A DNA stretch of 10,423 nucleotides from Paraprevotella sp. (GTDB lineage: Bacteria > Bacteroidota > Bacteroidia > Bacteroidales > Bacteroidaceae), in NCBI GenBank assembly GCA_017630975.1, contig JAGBUF010000022.1:1-10423 (forward strand). The letters run 5' to 3'. This document shows positions 1 through 7,778 of this stretch, in pieces. The first letter of the stretch is position 1; each line of letters opens with the position of its first letter. The notes beneath the pieces were generated by a model. That model ran no database searches, was not told the origin of the DNA, and saw only the letters and a list, made by a program, of their open reading frames with translations. The position numbers and the translations under genes are program-made.

Positions 1-444
1 GGCGTATTTGTTCTTGCTACCTTCGGGGAGTTCGCTTAAGAACTTACCGACAGAAGCAAATGCGTCTTGACCATAGAAGTCATCGCAGTTGATGACAGCA
101 CATGGTACTTTGATAACGTCTTTACCCATCAAAACAGCATGGTTGGTACCCCATGGTTTAACGCGACCTTCAGGGCAAGTGAATCCCTCTGGCAAAGCGT
201 CAATACTTTGGAAACATAGTTCGCAAGCTACCTTACCTTCGTACTTGGAAAGGATCTGTGTGCGGAATTGCTCTTCGAAATCTTTACGGATGACCCATAC
301 GATTTTACCGAATCCTGCGCGGATAGCGTCATAAATGGAATAATCCATGATTGTTTCACCATTTGGACCCAGACCGTCCAATTGTTTCAAACCACCATAA
401 CGGCTACCCATACCGGCAGCCAATAAGAACAATGTAGGTTTCAT
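1..444 (-). CDS. Nucleotidyltransferase family protein, N-terminal part (cut by left edge)
   Basis: Reading from the ATG at 444-442, 148 codons stay open to the window edge, so the C-terminal part is missing. The protein starts MKPTLFLLAAGMGSRYGG and has the nucleotide-binding signature G-M-G-S-R (residues 11-15) followed by Lys20, the Rossmann-type P-loop of sugar-phosphate nucleotidyltransferases. Further in are a PWGTNHA segment, resembling the GTA-A nucleotide-binding motif, and NCDDFYG, whose acidic pair probably binds the catalytic metal. Enzymes of this family join a sugar phosphate to an NTP in the cytoplasm, giving a nucleotide sugar and pyrophosphate; the substrate cannot be read from this piece. 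No signal peptide or membrane segment is visible. The gene lies 115 bp downstream of tamL on the same strand with its own promoter box, so it is probably a separate transcript. Codons are strongly biased (15 of 17 Gly are GGT, 8 of 9 Phe are TTC), suggesting good expression. The family call is firm; the specific reaction is unknown. Confidence 0.9.
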   Translation of the reverse strand, partial: MKPTLFLLAAGMGSRYGGLKQLDGLGPNGETIMDYSIYDAIRAGFGKIVWVIRKDFEEQFRTQILSKYEGKVACELCFQSIDALPEGFTCPEGRVKPWGTNHAVLMGKDVIKVPCAVINCDDFYGQDAFASVGKFLSELPEGSKNKYA

Positions 445-559
445 ATTCGTTGATTTAAATTTTAAAAGATTTTACTTCTATACCGACAAAAATAATCTTT
501 TTCATTGAGAAAACGTCCTTTTTCTGTCCCTTTTTTTCTTACTTTTTGTTTCTGTGATA
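445..559 (-). other. Intergenic leader between tamL and the nucleotidyltransferase gene
   Basis: This 115 bp A/T-rich gap separates the tamL stop codon from the nucleotidyltransferase start. It contains a promoter box, listed separately. Runs of A on the minus strand follow the tamL stop, but I see no G/C-rich hairpin that would be a convincing terminator. The only dyad is a weak A/T-rich one near 507-526 (AGAAAA against TTTTCT). Some read-through from tamL is therefore possible. There is no Shine-Dalgarno sequence before the start codon, only an A/T-rich stretch, as is usual in Bacteroidota. Confidence 0.6.
487..494 (-). promoter_or_regulatory. Candidate Bacteroides-type -7 box for the nucleotidyltransferase gene
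   Basis: On the minus strand this reads TATTTTTG, an exact match to the -7 consensus TAnnTTTG used by the primary sigma factor of Bacteroides. It lies 42 bp before the start codon, so transcription would start near 480 and give a leader of about 36 nt. I see no good -33 TTTG at the usual 19-21 bp upstream, and the box is A/T-rich, so a chance match remains possible. Confidence 0.5.
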
Positions 560-3046
560 TTAGAATGGATAACCCACGGCAAAATGATAGCCTAAACTGT
601 CTTTGAACCTGGGCATGTTATAATAACCGCTTTTGCCGGTGTTGTATGGTGCATGGATACCCACCCCTACGTCAAAGCGTAGAATCAGAAAGTCAAGGTC
701 AAGTCGTAAACCTGCACCGGTTCCCAATGCCAAGTCCTTACCGAAACGGGAAATATCAAATGTCCCTCCTCGACGGTTCTCATCAGCATTGAGCAACCAT
801 ACGTTACCGGCATCAAGGAAGATGGCGCCTTTTAAGATAGAAACGATGGGGAAACGATATTCCGCATTCAACTCAATCTTGAAATCACCCATTTGATCGA
901 TATAAGAAAATTCGGAATCGCCCGGTGTATAACTTCCAGGACCAATGCCTCGTACGGTAAACGCACGAATACTATTGGCACCACCAACACAGAAGAGGTC
1001 ATTGTAGGGGGCTGCAGTGGAGTTGCCATAACTATAGATGACACCGGTGCCGATGCGAGTGGCGATACTGGTACGTGGAGTCAGGCGGAACTCTTCGCGG
1101 AACTCTGCAGAGAAACGTAGGTATTGTGCAAATGGAACTCCGAAAAGCATCTTATCTTTCTGGTGGAACGGTTTCCCGAATGCTGCGTACAAGCCGGACA
1201 TGACATTACCACTCTCCTTTACTTCAAAGATGAATGAACGAGGATTACGTGCATTTCGTCTGCTGGAGTAGGTGAAACGGTACATCATGGATGGTACGAA
1301 CTGATCGCGCATACTGATGTAGAGTGCGGGGTTCGCTTTCATGATGGAGTCGAATGTATGAGTTGCACTTAACAGTTTATCGTAATCCAACCGGAACGGG
1401 GTGAATTCGTGTTTTAAGGTAGGGCGCGCCTGATAAGAATAGGAGATACGACCACTGAATGATACCATACTGAAGTAGTTGGCGCGGTTGAGCCATGTTG
1501 CATCCAATATGAATGAAGTTCCGGTTCTCGCTCGTCGGGAAAGTTTGCGTGCACCTGGAAATATCAGTCGGGGATAGTCTAATGAGAGCGATGTCCCGTA
1601 TTCAAAAGAATTGATGACAGAACTCTTTCCTACAACATTAGATTTTGTTTGCCATTCATATGAACCATGAACCTCAAATTTTAATTTTTCAGCTCCACGG
1701 AATGCGTTGCGTTTGGCAAGACTGAAGGAGAGTCCCGGACCTACCTGTCCATTGCTCTTGGAAGTTACTTTGGTGGTGAACTCCCCATCGTAAGGTTTGT
1801 CAAGTGTAGCGGTAACGATGATGTCCAATGTATCATTATTGTCTGTCGTATCGCGTGGAGCGTATTTGAGGTTTACGGAACTGAATACATCCATGCCAGA
1901 CAACTGTTCTTGTACGAAACTCATGATGTCTTGATGATAGGGCATACCTTTACGGTAGAAGAAATTCCGGCGCATTGCTCCGAGACGTAGGGGCGCTTTC
2001 CCCTTCTTGTCTTTTTTATAATGTAATGTGAAGTCCCGGCGGTTTAATGTATCTGTGAGACGATAATCACTTTCGTTGTACAATTGAATGGTGGTGTTGC
2101 CCAGATAAAACTTTTTTTGTGCAATGGATGGCATTTGTGGAGATGGCACAACCTGTAATTGCACAAATCCTTGTCGTTGTATGGTGTCTGCCCGGAATGT
2201 GATGTACTCCGGCTTATGGTAGAAGTAACCAGAATTACGGAATAGGTTGTGCAATCGAGTTCGCTCGGCATCCAAATTGATTACGCTGAACGGATCACCT
2301 TTGAATAAAGTCCGTTTATGGTAGTTCCTGCGGATGATACTATCGTTTGCTTTAGTAAAGTTCAAATAAGCGATGGAGTCCAAACGATATAATTTCCCGG
2401 GTAGAACGGTATAGCTTATTTTGGCTTTACGTGGGTTCTTCTGAGGGAGAATTTCATATTTAACAGTTCCATTGAAATAACCGTAGTTGTGTAGCGTGTT
2501 TTGCGCAACGAGCGTGCGGACATCGGGATTAACGCTGCTGATGTAGACGGGGGTCGCAGCAAAATTATTGAAAATCCACTTTGAGAATCGTGATTCTTTT
2601 CCGACAGTGCTATTGTATAACCATAATCCGGAGGGGAAAGGGAATCTTAAAGATGAACTTCCAAACAAAGAATTGTTCGGTGCATAAGCCAATGCCGCCT
2701 CTACTTCTGTTTTGGCAAGGTGGTATGCCTCACTTTCAATGCGTTGTTCTTCTTTGATGGAATCTAATTGCTCTTTACTTAAATTCTCATGGCGTAAAGC
2801 TGATAAATTCTTTTGGTTGAAAGCTTCGTCTATGCTCTTGTATGCCTCGGCAAAAGAGGTGATAACTCCTTCTTCCGTTGTTTTTCTCTCCTTCCTCTTT
2901 TGAACCTTCTCTCCGTAAGTAATTTCTTCAATGCCGATATAAAGGACCTCATCTTCCGGAAGGTTTTTTGTAGTGGAGCAGCCGGTCAGTACACAACTTG
3001 TCACAACCCATATGACACATATATAATATATTATAGCTTTTCTCAT
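560..3046 (-). CDS. tamL: TamL: BamA/TamA-family outer membrane lipoprotein (Omp85 superfamily)
   Basis: This 828-residue protein is the outer membrane half of the translocation and assembly module, which helps insert beta-barrel and other proteins into the outer membrane. Residues 1-22 form a lipoprotein signal peptide ending in the lipobox L-T-G-C, with Cys23 as the lipidated residue. Lipidation marks the Bacteroidota TamL type, as opposed to non-lipidated proteobacterial TamA. Residues 45-120 are a charged, helix-prone stretch. Residues about 165-415 look like three POTRA repeats. Residues about 416-828 form the 16-stranded-type barrel, with a loop-6-like motif at 688-704 (GGANSIRAFTVRGIGPG) and a C-terminal Phe828 as in outer membrane beta-signals. 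No acidic residues follow Cys23 at +2 to +5 (S-T-T-K), so there is no obvious surface-export signal, which fits a periplasmic N-terminus. Its start codon overlaps the tamB stop (ATGA), indicating one mRNA and translational coupling. Length and ends look complete. BamA proper is less likely because of the lipobox, the low number of POTRA domains and the tamB neighbour. Confidence 0.93.
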   Translation of the reverse strand: MRKAIIYYICVIWVVTSCVLTGCSTTKNLPEDEVLYIGIEEITYGEKVQKRKERKTTEEGVITSFAEAYKSIDEAFNQKNLSALRHENLSKEQLDSIKEEQRIESEAYHLAKTEVEAALAYAPNNSLFGSSSLRFPFPSGLWLYNSTVGKESRFSKWIFNNFAATPVYISSVNPDVRTLVAQNTLHNYGYFNGTVKYEILPQKNPRKAKISYTVLPGKLYRLDSIAYLNFTKANDSIIRRNYHKRTLFKGDPFSVINLDAERTRLHNLFRNSGYFYHKPEYITFRADTIQRQGFVQLQVVPSPQMPSIAQKKFYLGNTTIQLYNESDYRLTDTLNRRDFTLHYKKDKKGKAPLRLGAMRRNFFYRKGMPYHQDIMSFVQEQLSGMDVFSSVNLKYAPRDTTDNNDTLDIIVTATLDKPYDGEFTTKVTSKSNGQVGPGLSFSLAKRNAFRGAEKLKFEVHGSYEWQTKSNVVGKSSVINSFEYGTSLSLDYPRLIFPGARKLSRRARTGTSFILDATWLNRANYFSMVSFSGRISYSYQARPTLKHEFTPFRLDYDKLLSATHTFDSIMKANPALYISMRDQFVPSMMYRFTYSSRRNARNPRSFIFEVKESGNVMSGLYAAFGKPFHQKDKMLFGVPFAQYLRFSAEFREEFRLTPRTSIATRIGTGVIYSYGNSTAAPYNDLFCVGGANSIRAFTVRGIGPGSYTPGDSEFSYIDQMGDFKIELNAEYRFPIVSILKGAIFLDAGNVWLLNADENRRGGTFDISRFGKDLALGTGAGLRLDLDFLILRFDVGVGIHAPYNTGKSGYYNMPRFKDSLGYHFAVGYPF

Positions 3047-6000
3047 TTCTTGGTGTCTTTTGACGTTGGCATTTTCTTTTTCTTCTGCTCCTTAAAAATA
3101 AATAACTCTCCAAGGCGGGTCATCTTTCGTCTTAATACTAATCCGGCACCCATTTCAATGACTTCTCCTTCCATTAGTGATTCATAATTTTTATCATAAA
3201 ATAAGGTGACATATCGTGTACCACTCTTGTCCAATCGATATTCCAAAGATACATTATCAATGAGAGAGGCTCCGGTATTTTGTACATCATCGCCGGTGGA
3301 GACTTTACCGCCGATAATAAGACTGATTCGATTGCCCCAGAAACGCTTTGCAAAGCGGAAAGAGTAGTCAGTACGTGAGCCGCCCTCAGCCGTTTTGCTT
3401 TGATCAAAACCTAAACTCAAATCGATTGTTTCCAAAGCTTTTCCTGCGATGTTGTTGATTTCACTTTGTAGAAGGGCATTCAAAGCGTTAGAGGTGGAGA
3501 AACCTCCATTTTCATTGCCTTCAGCCAGATACATGCCGGTGGCAAGCATCGTGACAGCCATACGCCCACGCTGCTCTGTTGACATGGTTGCCAACTCATT
3601 CTGTATGGTCATGTCTTCCGGAGCATCCAGCGTAAATTCCAATCCTATGTTTTCCAATGTCTGTGTGATGGATAGTCCAACGTCAAAATTGACAGAGCGT
3701 GGTACTTCGTTTTCTGTAATGGTCGTGCGTACTCTTTCGGTCGCAGCGATGTTTAACGAGGGGTTTAAAATAGGACCATTAAAATCAACGTAACTACCGG
3801 ACTTTATGGTAAAGGTCTTTAAAGGAATGACGGGAAGTGCATATTTCATTTCTCCACTGAGTACGGTGTACCTTCCATTCAATGTAAGGTCGCCTTGTGG
3901 CGAGTAGTTCATGGAAAGTTCTCCTCCTCCTTCAAGGTCGATATATTTGGAACGGTCAGCACTGAGCAAACAGTGGATTTGTGTGCCTTGATCAATATTG
4001 ACAGTCATGTTCATGTTGACATTCAAGGGCTGTAAATCCTCTTTTTTAGCAGTTTGAGTGGTGTCACTGAAATCAACAAAAGTAACAAGGTCGCTTAAAC
4101 GGTCCTCCACCGTTAAAGGAGAGTCTTTCAAAATATATGTAACGTTGGTGTTACCCAATACGCCCAGTCGTCCTCTGATGTCAATGTTTTTACTGAGGTC
4201 ACCGGCCAGCATGGCGAAAGCATCAACATATACCTTACCATAAGCGGAAGCTTGCTGTGTGCGTTTTGCATTGATGAGCTCAAAATTGTTGGCGCTGACA
4301 CGAAGGTTTAGCAGAATGCGTTCGAAATCTGCAAAATTAACGGTTCCATCAAATACTAATGGGTTTTTCCCCGTTGAATATACCATTAGTTTGTCCAAGT
4401 TCAGATGGCTGTTGGTAATCTTGATGGAGTCATCTTGTAGTTTCAAGTCCAGACTATAGGAGGGTGATTTGATTCTCGCATTCCGAGTGGACATCCATCC
4501 ATTGACAAATGGTTGCTCAATATTACCATGAACCATGAGGTTGGCATTGGCAAATCCTTCCAAAAGTGCTAAATTGTCCGTAATGAATCCATTTGCCATT
4601 GATAACGGGAATTCAATCAATTCCATTCCGGCATCAATAAATCCTATTCCCTCTTCTTCCTTATATCCTCCAGATAGAATCAGTATCTCATTTTCATTAT
4701 GACTGAGCCGTGAGTCAACGAAATGTGTACCATCAGGGTTCGGAAGGTAGACAGCATTCAGGGCAATATCGCCAATCGGAGCCTTCTCATATGCCATATC
4801 GTTAGCGAACATGTCAACAACTACCGAGAGGTCGTGAGGTGTTTGTATCAGGTGGGCATCACCATTCAAAAAACCGGTGATGCGCGGAGCATAAGGAATG
4901 ACGGATGTCAGTTCACCGATGTTCAATCGTAATAATGATAAAGTGATGTCCTGTAATGCCTCCGGATTAGTTGTTGAATAGATTTTTACCCCCGTTCCAT
5001 CGTCAGCCAGCATGTCAATGTCAGCTTCCACCTTTTTGTTACTACCCAAGAATAAGTAGTTATCCTTGTTGATATCAAATCTTCGATATGCAATAATGGG
5101 GTTGATGGGTGAGAAGGCAATATTGATACCACTGTCCAGCATTTCGGCGCGTAGCCCAAAATTAACGCCAGTCTCTCCTTTGTCGTCCAAATATTCAAGG
5201 TTGATGCCGGCGCCGGTTGAATGCAGGAAGGCTTTTAGTTTTGAATCAAAGACAAATTGTTTGTTTTTGACTCCATTGTGTACCCGTCCTTCAAAATTGA
5301 TTCCGGTAGTATCTTGGAACAAGGAAACTTGAACAGTGTCCAAAATGATACCGTTGGCATTTATATCATAGATATGTCCGTTGCCATTCAGGCCGATTTC
5401 GGGATCTGCATTGATTCTTAAATCAAAGTTGTTGAATGAATAACCTTGCATCCTGAGATAGTAGGCTATAGGATTCTCTTTACCTGAAGAAATGTTCAAA
5501 GTCAAAGGTGGAAGCGATATTCGCAGTGAATCTTGGTCAAGATGTCTGCGCTCAAGTTGTTGGTCAATCAATGCCATCAACGCTTCACCTTTTTGAAGTA
5601 GTTGGGTATAACCTTCTTGACCGTCAAGGTACAACTTGAAATCACCGGCTTTGATATCTGCATATGTGGTGTCAGGGTATGCAATAATGTTCATAGCGAG
5701 ATTTTTCGGATGCAGAATTGTATCCTTGACAACGAGTGCTATGTCGTTGATTTCACCATTTATATGATGTGCATCATTAAGGTTTGTACTGCCGTCGATA
5801 TGTAGACACATTCCAACTTTGAAAGGGACTTTTGTAATGCGTAGAGCGTGAAGGTCAATATGGCGCATATCTACACTGAACGTCATATCGGAGACCTCCT
5901 TGTGGAGCATCGCATCAAAGCGTGAAGTCAAATTGATGATGTCATTGTTGCTGTTGATATCCATAGAACCGAACCCATTTTCAAGTCCGGCTTCCATTTT

Positions 6001-7650
6001 GATTCCTCCGAAGTCATAGCTACCGTATTGTAGTTTTTTCAGGTTGGCATCCATTTGTGCTTTTGTGCCTTTATCAAGGAAATCGGTTCCCTTGCCCTCT
6101 ATCCGTGTCGTGAGCGAGAAGTAATTCAATGAATCCTTCGGAAGGAAATGCGACAATATTACACTGTCTATATCTAATGCCATCTTGTATTTTGAGAGAA
6201 GCATGTCATATTCAGCCTTGACTATAATGCCACCATGTTGCATCTCCCTCTCTTTCCATTGTATGTCGGCATTGTATACTTGTCCCAACATGTTTATTTG
6301 CCCATCAAGTTTCATGGGTGGCAGTGCAATTGTACCACTGACACTGTCTTCCAATAAAGGTAACACGAAATGAAGGTTGTCCGTAACGAGGCCCATATTG
6401 ATATGTGCCTCTCTATCTAATGAATCCATTAGTTGGGTGACAGTTCCGTTTGCTTTTATGGAAAAGGCATCTGCTAAGGCTACTTCGGCACGATCTAACC
6501 ATAGTGAATCAATATTGCCATTGGCTTCCATTTGGAAGGTGATGGGCTTGTTGGGATAGTCGAGTTTGAATTGTTCCGGTAATTCATTGGCGAAAATCAT
6601 GATATCTTTTTTGCCGATTTCTCCGTTGATATTGGCAAAAAATGTTCCTTTTGAAGGACTTTTCAAAGCGCTAAAGTCTAATCTTGAATTGGCGTTAATT
6701 TGCGAATGTGGAGTGCTGAGCGAACATAATGGCGCATATAATGATAGTGAATCCATCATTATTTTTGCGTTAGCTTCTGATACCTCAAGTCCACACTTTT
6801 CCTTCATTGTAAAGCGTTTCAAGTGAGCAACCGCGTCCATACTCTGACCGTTGAAATAAATGGAGTCCAAACCAACTCTCGTTTGAGTGAGGAGTATGTG
6901 GTTGATATCAAGACCTTCAATTTGGGGTTCGTAGGTCAAATCGTATTTAATAGTATCGCTGTCAATACATGCTTTACTAATGCTGTATTCGTTAGTTTTC
7001 AAATCAATTATTGCCTGTTCAAGGGTCAATAAATTGAGAGCTGTATATGCTTGTGTGCTATCTTTTTGCATGCAGAGTTTTATCCTACTATCAGAAAGCT
7101 GTGCCTGTTCAATCTCAATACGCCAATTGATAGCTGAAGCTGTGGTATCCTCATTCTCTGTCGTATCACCCAATGTCACCCATAGGTTGGCCCCATTCAG
7201 ATGGGCATTGTTGACGGTTACCCTTTGGCGGGAAAGATCTATGCCATGTGAATCCAGGAAGAAATTACTAATTTTTCCTTGTACTCCCAATCCCGGAATC
7301 ATGTTTTTGGTGTTTGTTGTGATGTTTTTTAAATCAATACCATTGATATCAATCTTTCCCAATAGTATTTTTTTGAAACTTAAATCTATGTTGAGGTCTT
7401 CCATACTCAATATGGGTGAATCCTCACTATCATTAACCATTACTTGATGGAGATTGATATCCAGTAAAAAGGTAATTCGGAAGTGTTCAATTTGTACATT
7501 CAGTCCTGTAGCAGAAGAAACAAGTGCAGTAGCCTTGCTTACAGCAAAGTTCTGTATGGGCGGGATATAAAATAATATGGTCAGGATGAAAAAGAGTATC
7601 ACAGGTACCAGTAATACTCCAACAGCCCATTTGATAATCCGTTTCTTCAT
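3043..7650 (-). CDS. tamB: TamB: translocation/assembly module protein, AsmA-like, DUF490 C-terminal domain
   Basis: This 1535-residue protein is the inner-membrane-anchored partner of TamL. Residues about 9-29 form one hydrophobic anchor after the basic start MKKRIIKW, with no cleavage site or lipobox. Next comes an AsmA-like segment (A-T-A-L-V-S-S-A-T-G-L-N-V, about residues 39-51), then more than 1000 residues of alternating beta pattern. That is expected for the long hydrophobic groove (beta-taco) of the TamB/AsmA/VPS13-like family, which spans the periplasm and in relatives is linked to outer membrane protein assembly and phospholipid transport. The conserved C-terminal domain (formerly DUF490) covers about residues 1180-1510, including a GRYTVLSGEMKYALP stretch near residue 1260 and TEQRGRMAVTMLATGMYL near 1360. 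In relatives this end contacts the POTRA domains of TamA or TamL. A short helical interruption lies near residues 675-705 and a Lys-rich tail at 1519-1535. tamL follows with a 4 bp overlap, so the order is tamB then tamL, the reverse of the enterobacterial tamA-tamB. The gene looks intact. Confidence 0.93.
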   Translation of the reverse strand: MKKRIIKWAVGVLLVPVILFFILTILFYIPPIQNFAVSKATALVSSATGLNVQIEHFRITFLLDINLHQVMVNDSEDSPILSMEDLNIDLSFKKILLGKIDINGIDLKNITTNTKNMIPGLGVQGKISNFFLDSHGIDLSRQRVTVNNAHLNGANLWVTLGDTTENEDTTASAINWRIEIEQAQLSDSRIKLCMQKDSTQAYTALNLLTLEQAIIDLKTNEYSISKACIDSDTIKYDLTYEPQIEGLDINHILLTQTRVGLDSIYFNGQSMDAVAHLKRFTMKEKCGLEVSEANAKIMMDSLSLYAPLCSLSTPHSQINANSRLDFSALKSPSKGTFFANINGEIGKKDIMIFANELPEQFKLDYPNKPITFQMEANGNIDSLWLDRAEVALADAFSIKANGTVTQLMDSLDREAHINMGLVTDNLHFVLPLLEDSVSGTIALPPMKLDGQINMLGQVYNADIQWKEREMQHGGIIVKAEYDMLLSKYKMALDIDSVILSHFLPKDSLNYFSLTTRIEGKGTDFLDKGTKAQMDANLKKLQYGSYDFGGIKMEAGLENGFGSMDINSNNDIINLTSRFDAMLHKEVSDMTFSVDMRHIDLHALRITKVPFKVGMCLHIDGSTNLNDAHHINGEINDIALVVKDTILHPKNLAMNIIAYPDTTYADIKAGDFKLYLDGQEGYTQLLQKGEALMALIDQQLERRHLDQDSLRISLPPLTLNISSGKENPIAYYLRMQGYSFNNFDLRINADPEIGLNGNGHIYDINANGIILDTVQVSLFQDTTGINFEGRVHNGVKNKQFVFDSKLKAFLHSTGAGINLEYLDDKGETGVNFGLRAEMLDSGINIAFSPINPIIAYRRFDINKDNYLFLGSNKKVEADIDMLADDGTGVKIYSTTNPEALQDITLSLLRLNIGELTSVIPYAPRITGFLNGDAHLIQTPHDLSVVVDMFANDMAYEKAPIGDIALNAVYLPNPDGTHFVDSRLSHNENEILILSGGYKEEEGIGFIDAGMELIEFPLSMANGFITDNLALLEGFANANLMVHGNIEQPFVNGWMSTRNARIKSPSYSLDLKLQDDSIKITNSHLNLDKLMVYSTGKNPLVFDGTVNFADFERILLNLRVSANNFELINAKRTQQASAYGKVYVDAFAMLAGDLSKNIDIRGRLGVLGNTNVTYILKDSPLTVEDRLSDLVTFVDFSDTTQTAKKEDLQPLNVNMNMTVNIDQGTQIHCLLSADRSKYIDLEGGGELSMNYSPQGDLTLNGRYTVLSGEMKYALPVIPLKTFTIKSGSYVDFNGPILNPSLNIAATERVRTTITENEVPRSVNFDVGLSITQTLENIGLEFTLDAPEDMTIQNELATMSTEQRGRMAVTMLATGMYLAEGNENGGFSTSNALNALLQSEINNIAGKALETIDLSLGFDQSKTAEGGSRTDYSFRFAKRFWGNRISLIIGGKVSTGDDVQNTGASLIDNVSLEYRLDKSGTRYVTLFYDKNYESLMEGEVIEMGAGLVLRRKMTRLGELFIFKEQKKKKMPTSKDTKK

Positions 7651-7674
7651 TTTTCTTGAAAGTGAATTACAAAG

Positions 7675-7706
7675 AAAAGTCTTTTTTTTGAGATAGGTGG
7701 ACTTTT
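7675..7706. repeat. Inverted repeat AAAAGTC / GACTTTT in the divergent promoter
   Basis: AAAAGTC at 7675-7681 is matched by its exact reverse complement GACTTTT at 7700-7706, with an 18 nt spacer containing a run of T. The left arm overlaps the weak -7 candidate for tamB, so this could be an operator for a dimeric regulator. The arms are short and A/T-rich and may be chance. Confidence 0.3.
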
Positions 7707-7741
7707 ATGGAAAAATAGGGCGCTTTTCGTGTAGAATTATT

Positions 7742-7749
7742 TATTTTTG
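7742..7749 (+). promoter_or_regulatory. Candidate Bacteroides-type -7 box for the prolyl isomerase gene
   Basis: TATTTTTG matches the Bacteroides -7 consensus TAnnTTTG exactly. It lies 29 bp before the ATG at 7779, so transcription would begin near 7756 with a leader of about 23 nt rich in A. There is no convincing -33 element at the expected distance; TTTTCG at 7724-7729 is too close. Confidence 0.5.
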
Positions 7750-7778
7750 TGAAAGAATAAAAGAAATTTGTGTTCAAT

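Larger units (their letters stand above)
7651..7778. promoter_or_regulatory. Divergent promoter region between tamB and the prolyl isomerase gene
   Basis: This A/T-rich gap separates the divergent starts of tamB and the isomerase lipoprotein and must hold control signals for both. Toward the isomerase there is a perfect TAnnTTTG box at 7742-7749. Toward tamB the best candidate is TTTCTTTG at 7670-7677 on the minus strand, one mismatch from the consensus, which would give a very short leader of roughly 13 nt. A second weak one, TATTTTTC, lies at 7710-7717. An inverted repeat at 7675-7706 overlaps the first tamB candidate. Neither gene has a Shine-Dalgarno sequence. Confidence 0.55.

Noticed and set aside
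89..334. 81-codon plus-strand open frame at the left end
   Set aside because: It is antisense to the well-supported nucleotidyltransferase and shows no domain.
507..526. Possible terminator hairpin after tamL
   Set aside because: The stem is only about six A/T pairs with no G/C core, too weak to call.
560..3046. BamA itself, the essential barrel assembly protein
   Set aside because: The lipobox, the number of POTRA-like repeats and the coupling to tamB point to TamL instead.
2813..3187. 124-codon plus-strand open frame across the tamL/tamB junction
   Set aside because: It is antisense to both genes; its hydrophobic Phe-rich stretch is simply the complement of Lys-rich coding sequence.
6980..7447. 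155-codon open frame on the plus strand inside tamB
   Set aside because: It is antisense to a clear tamB coding region, has no recognisable domain or initiation context, and its low-complexity Ser/Cys/Leu composition is that of a shadow frame.
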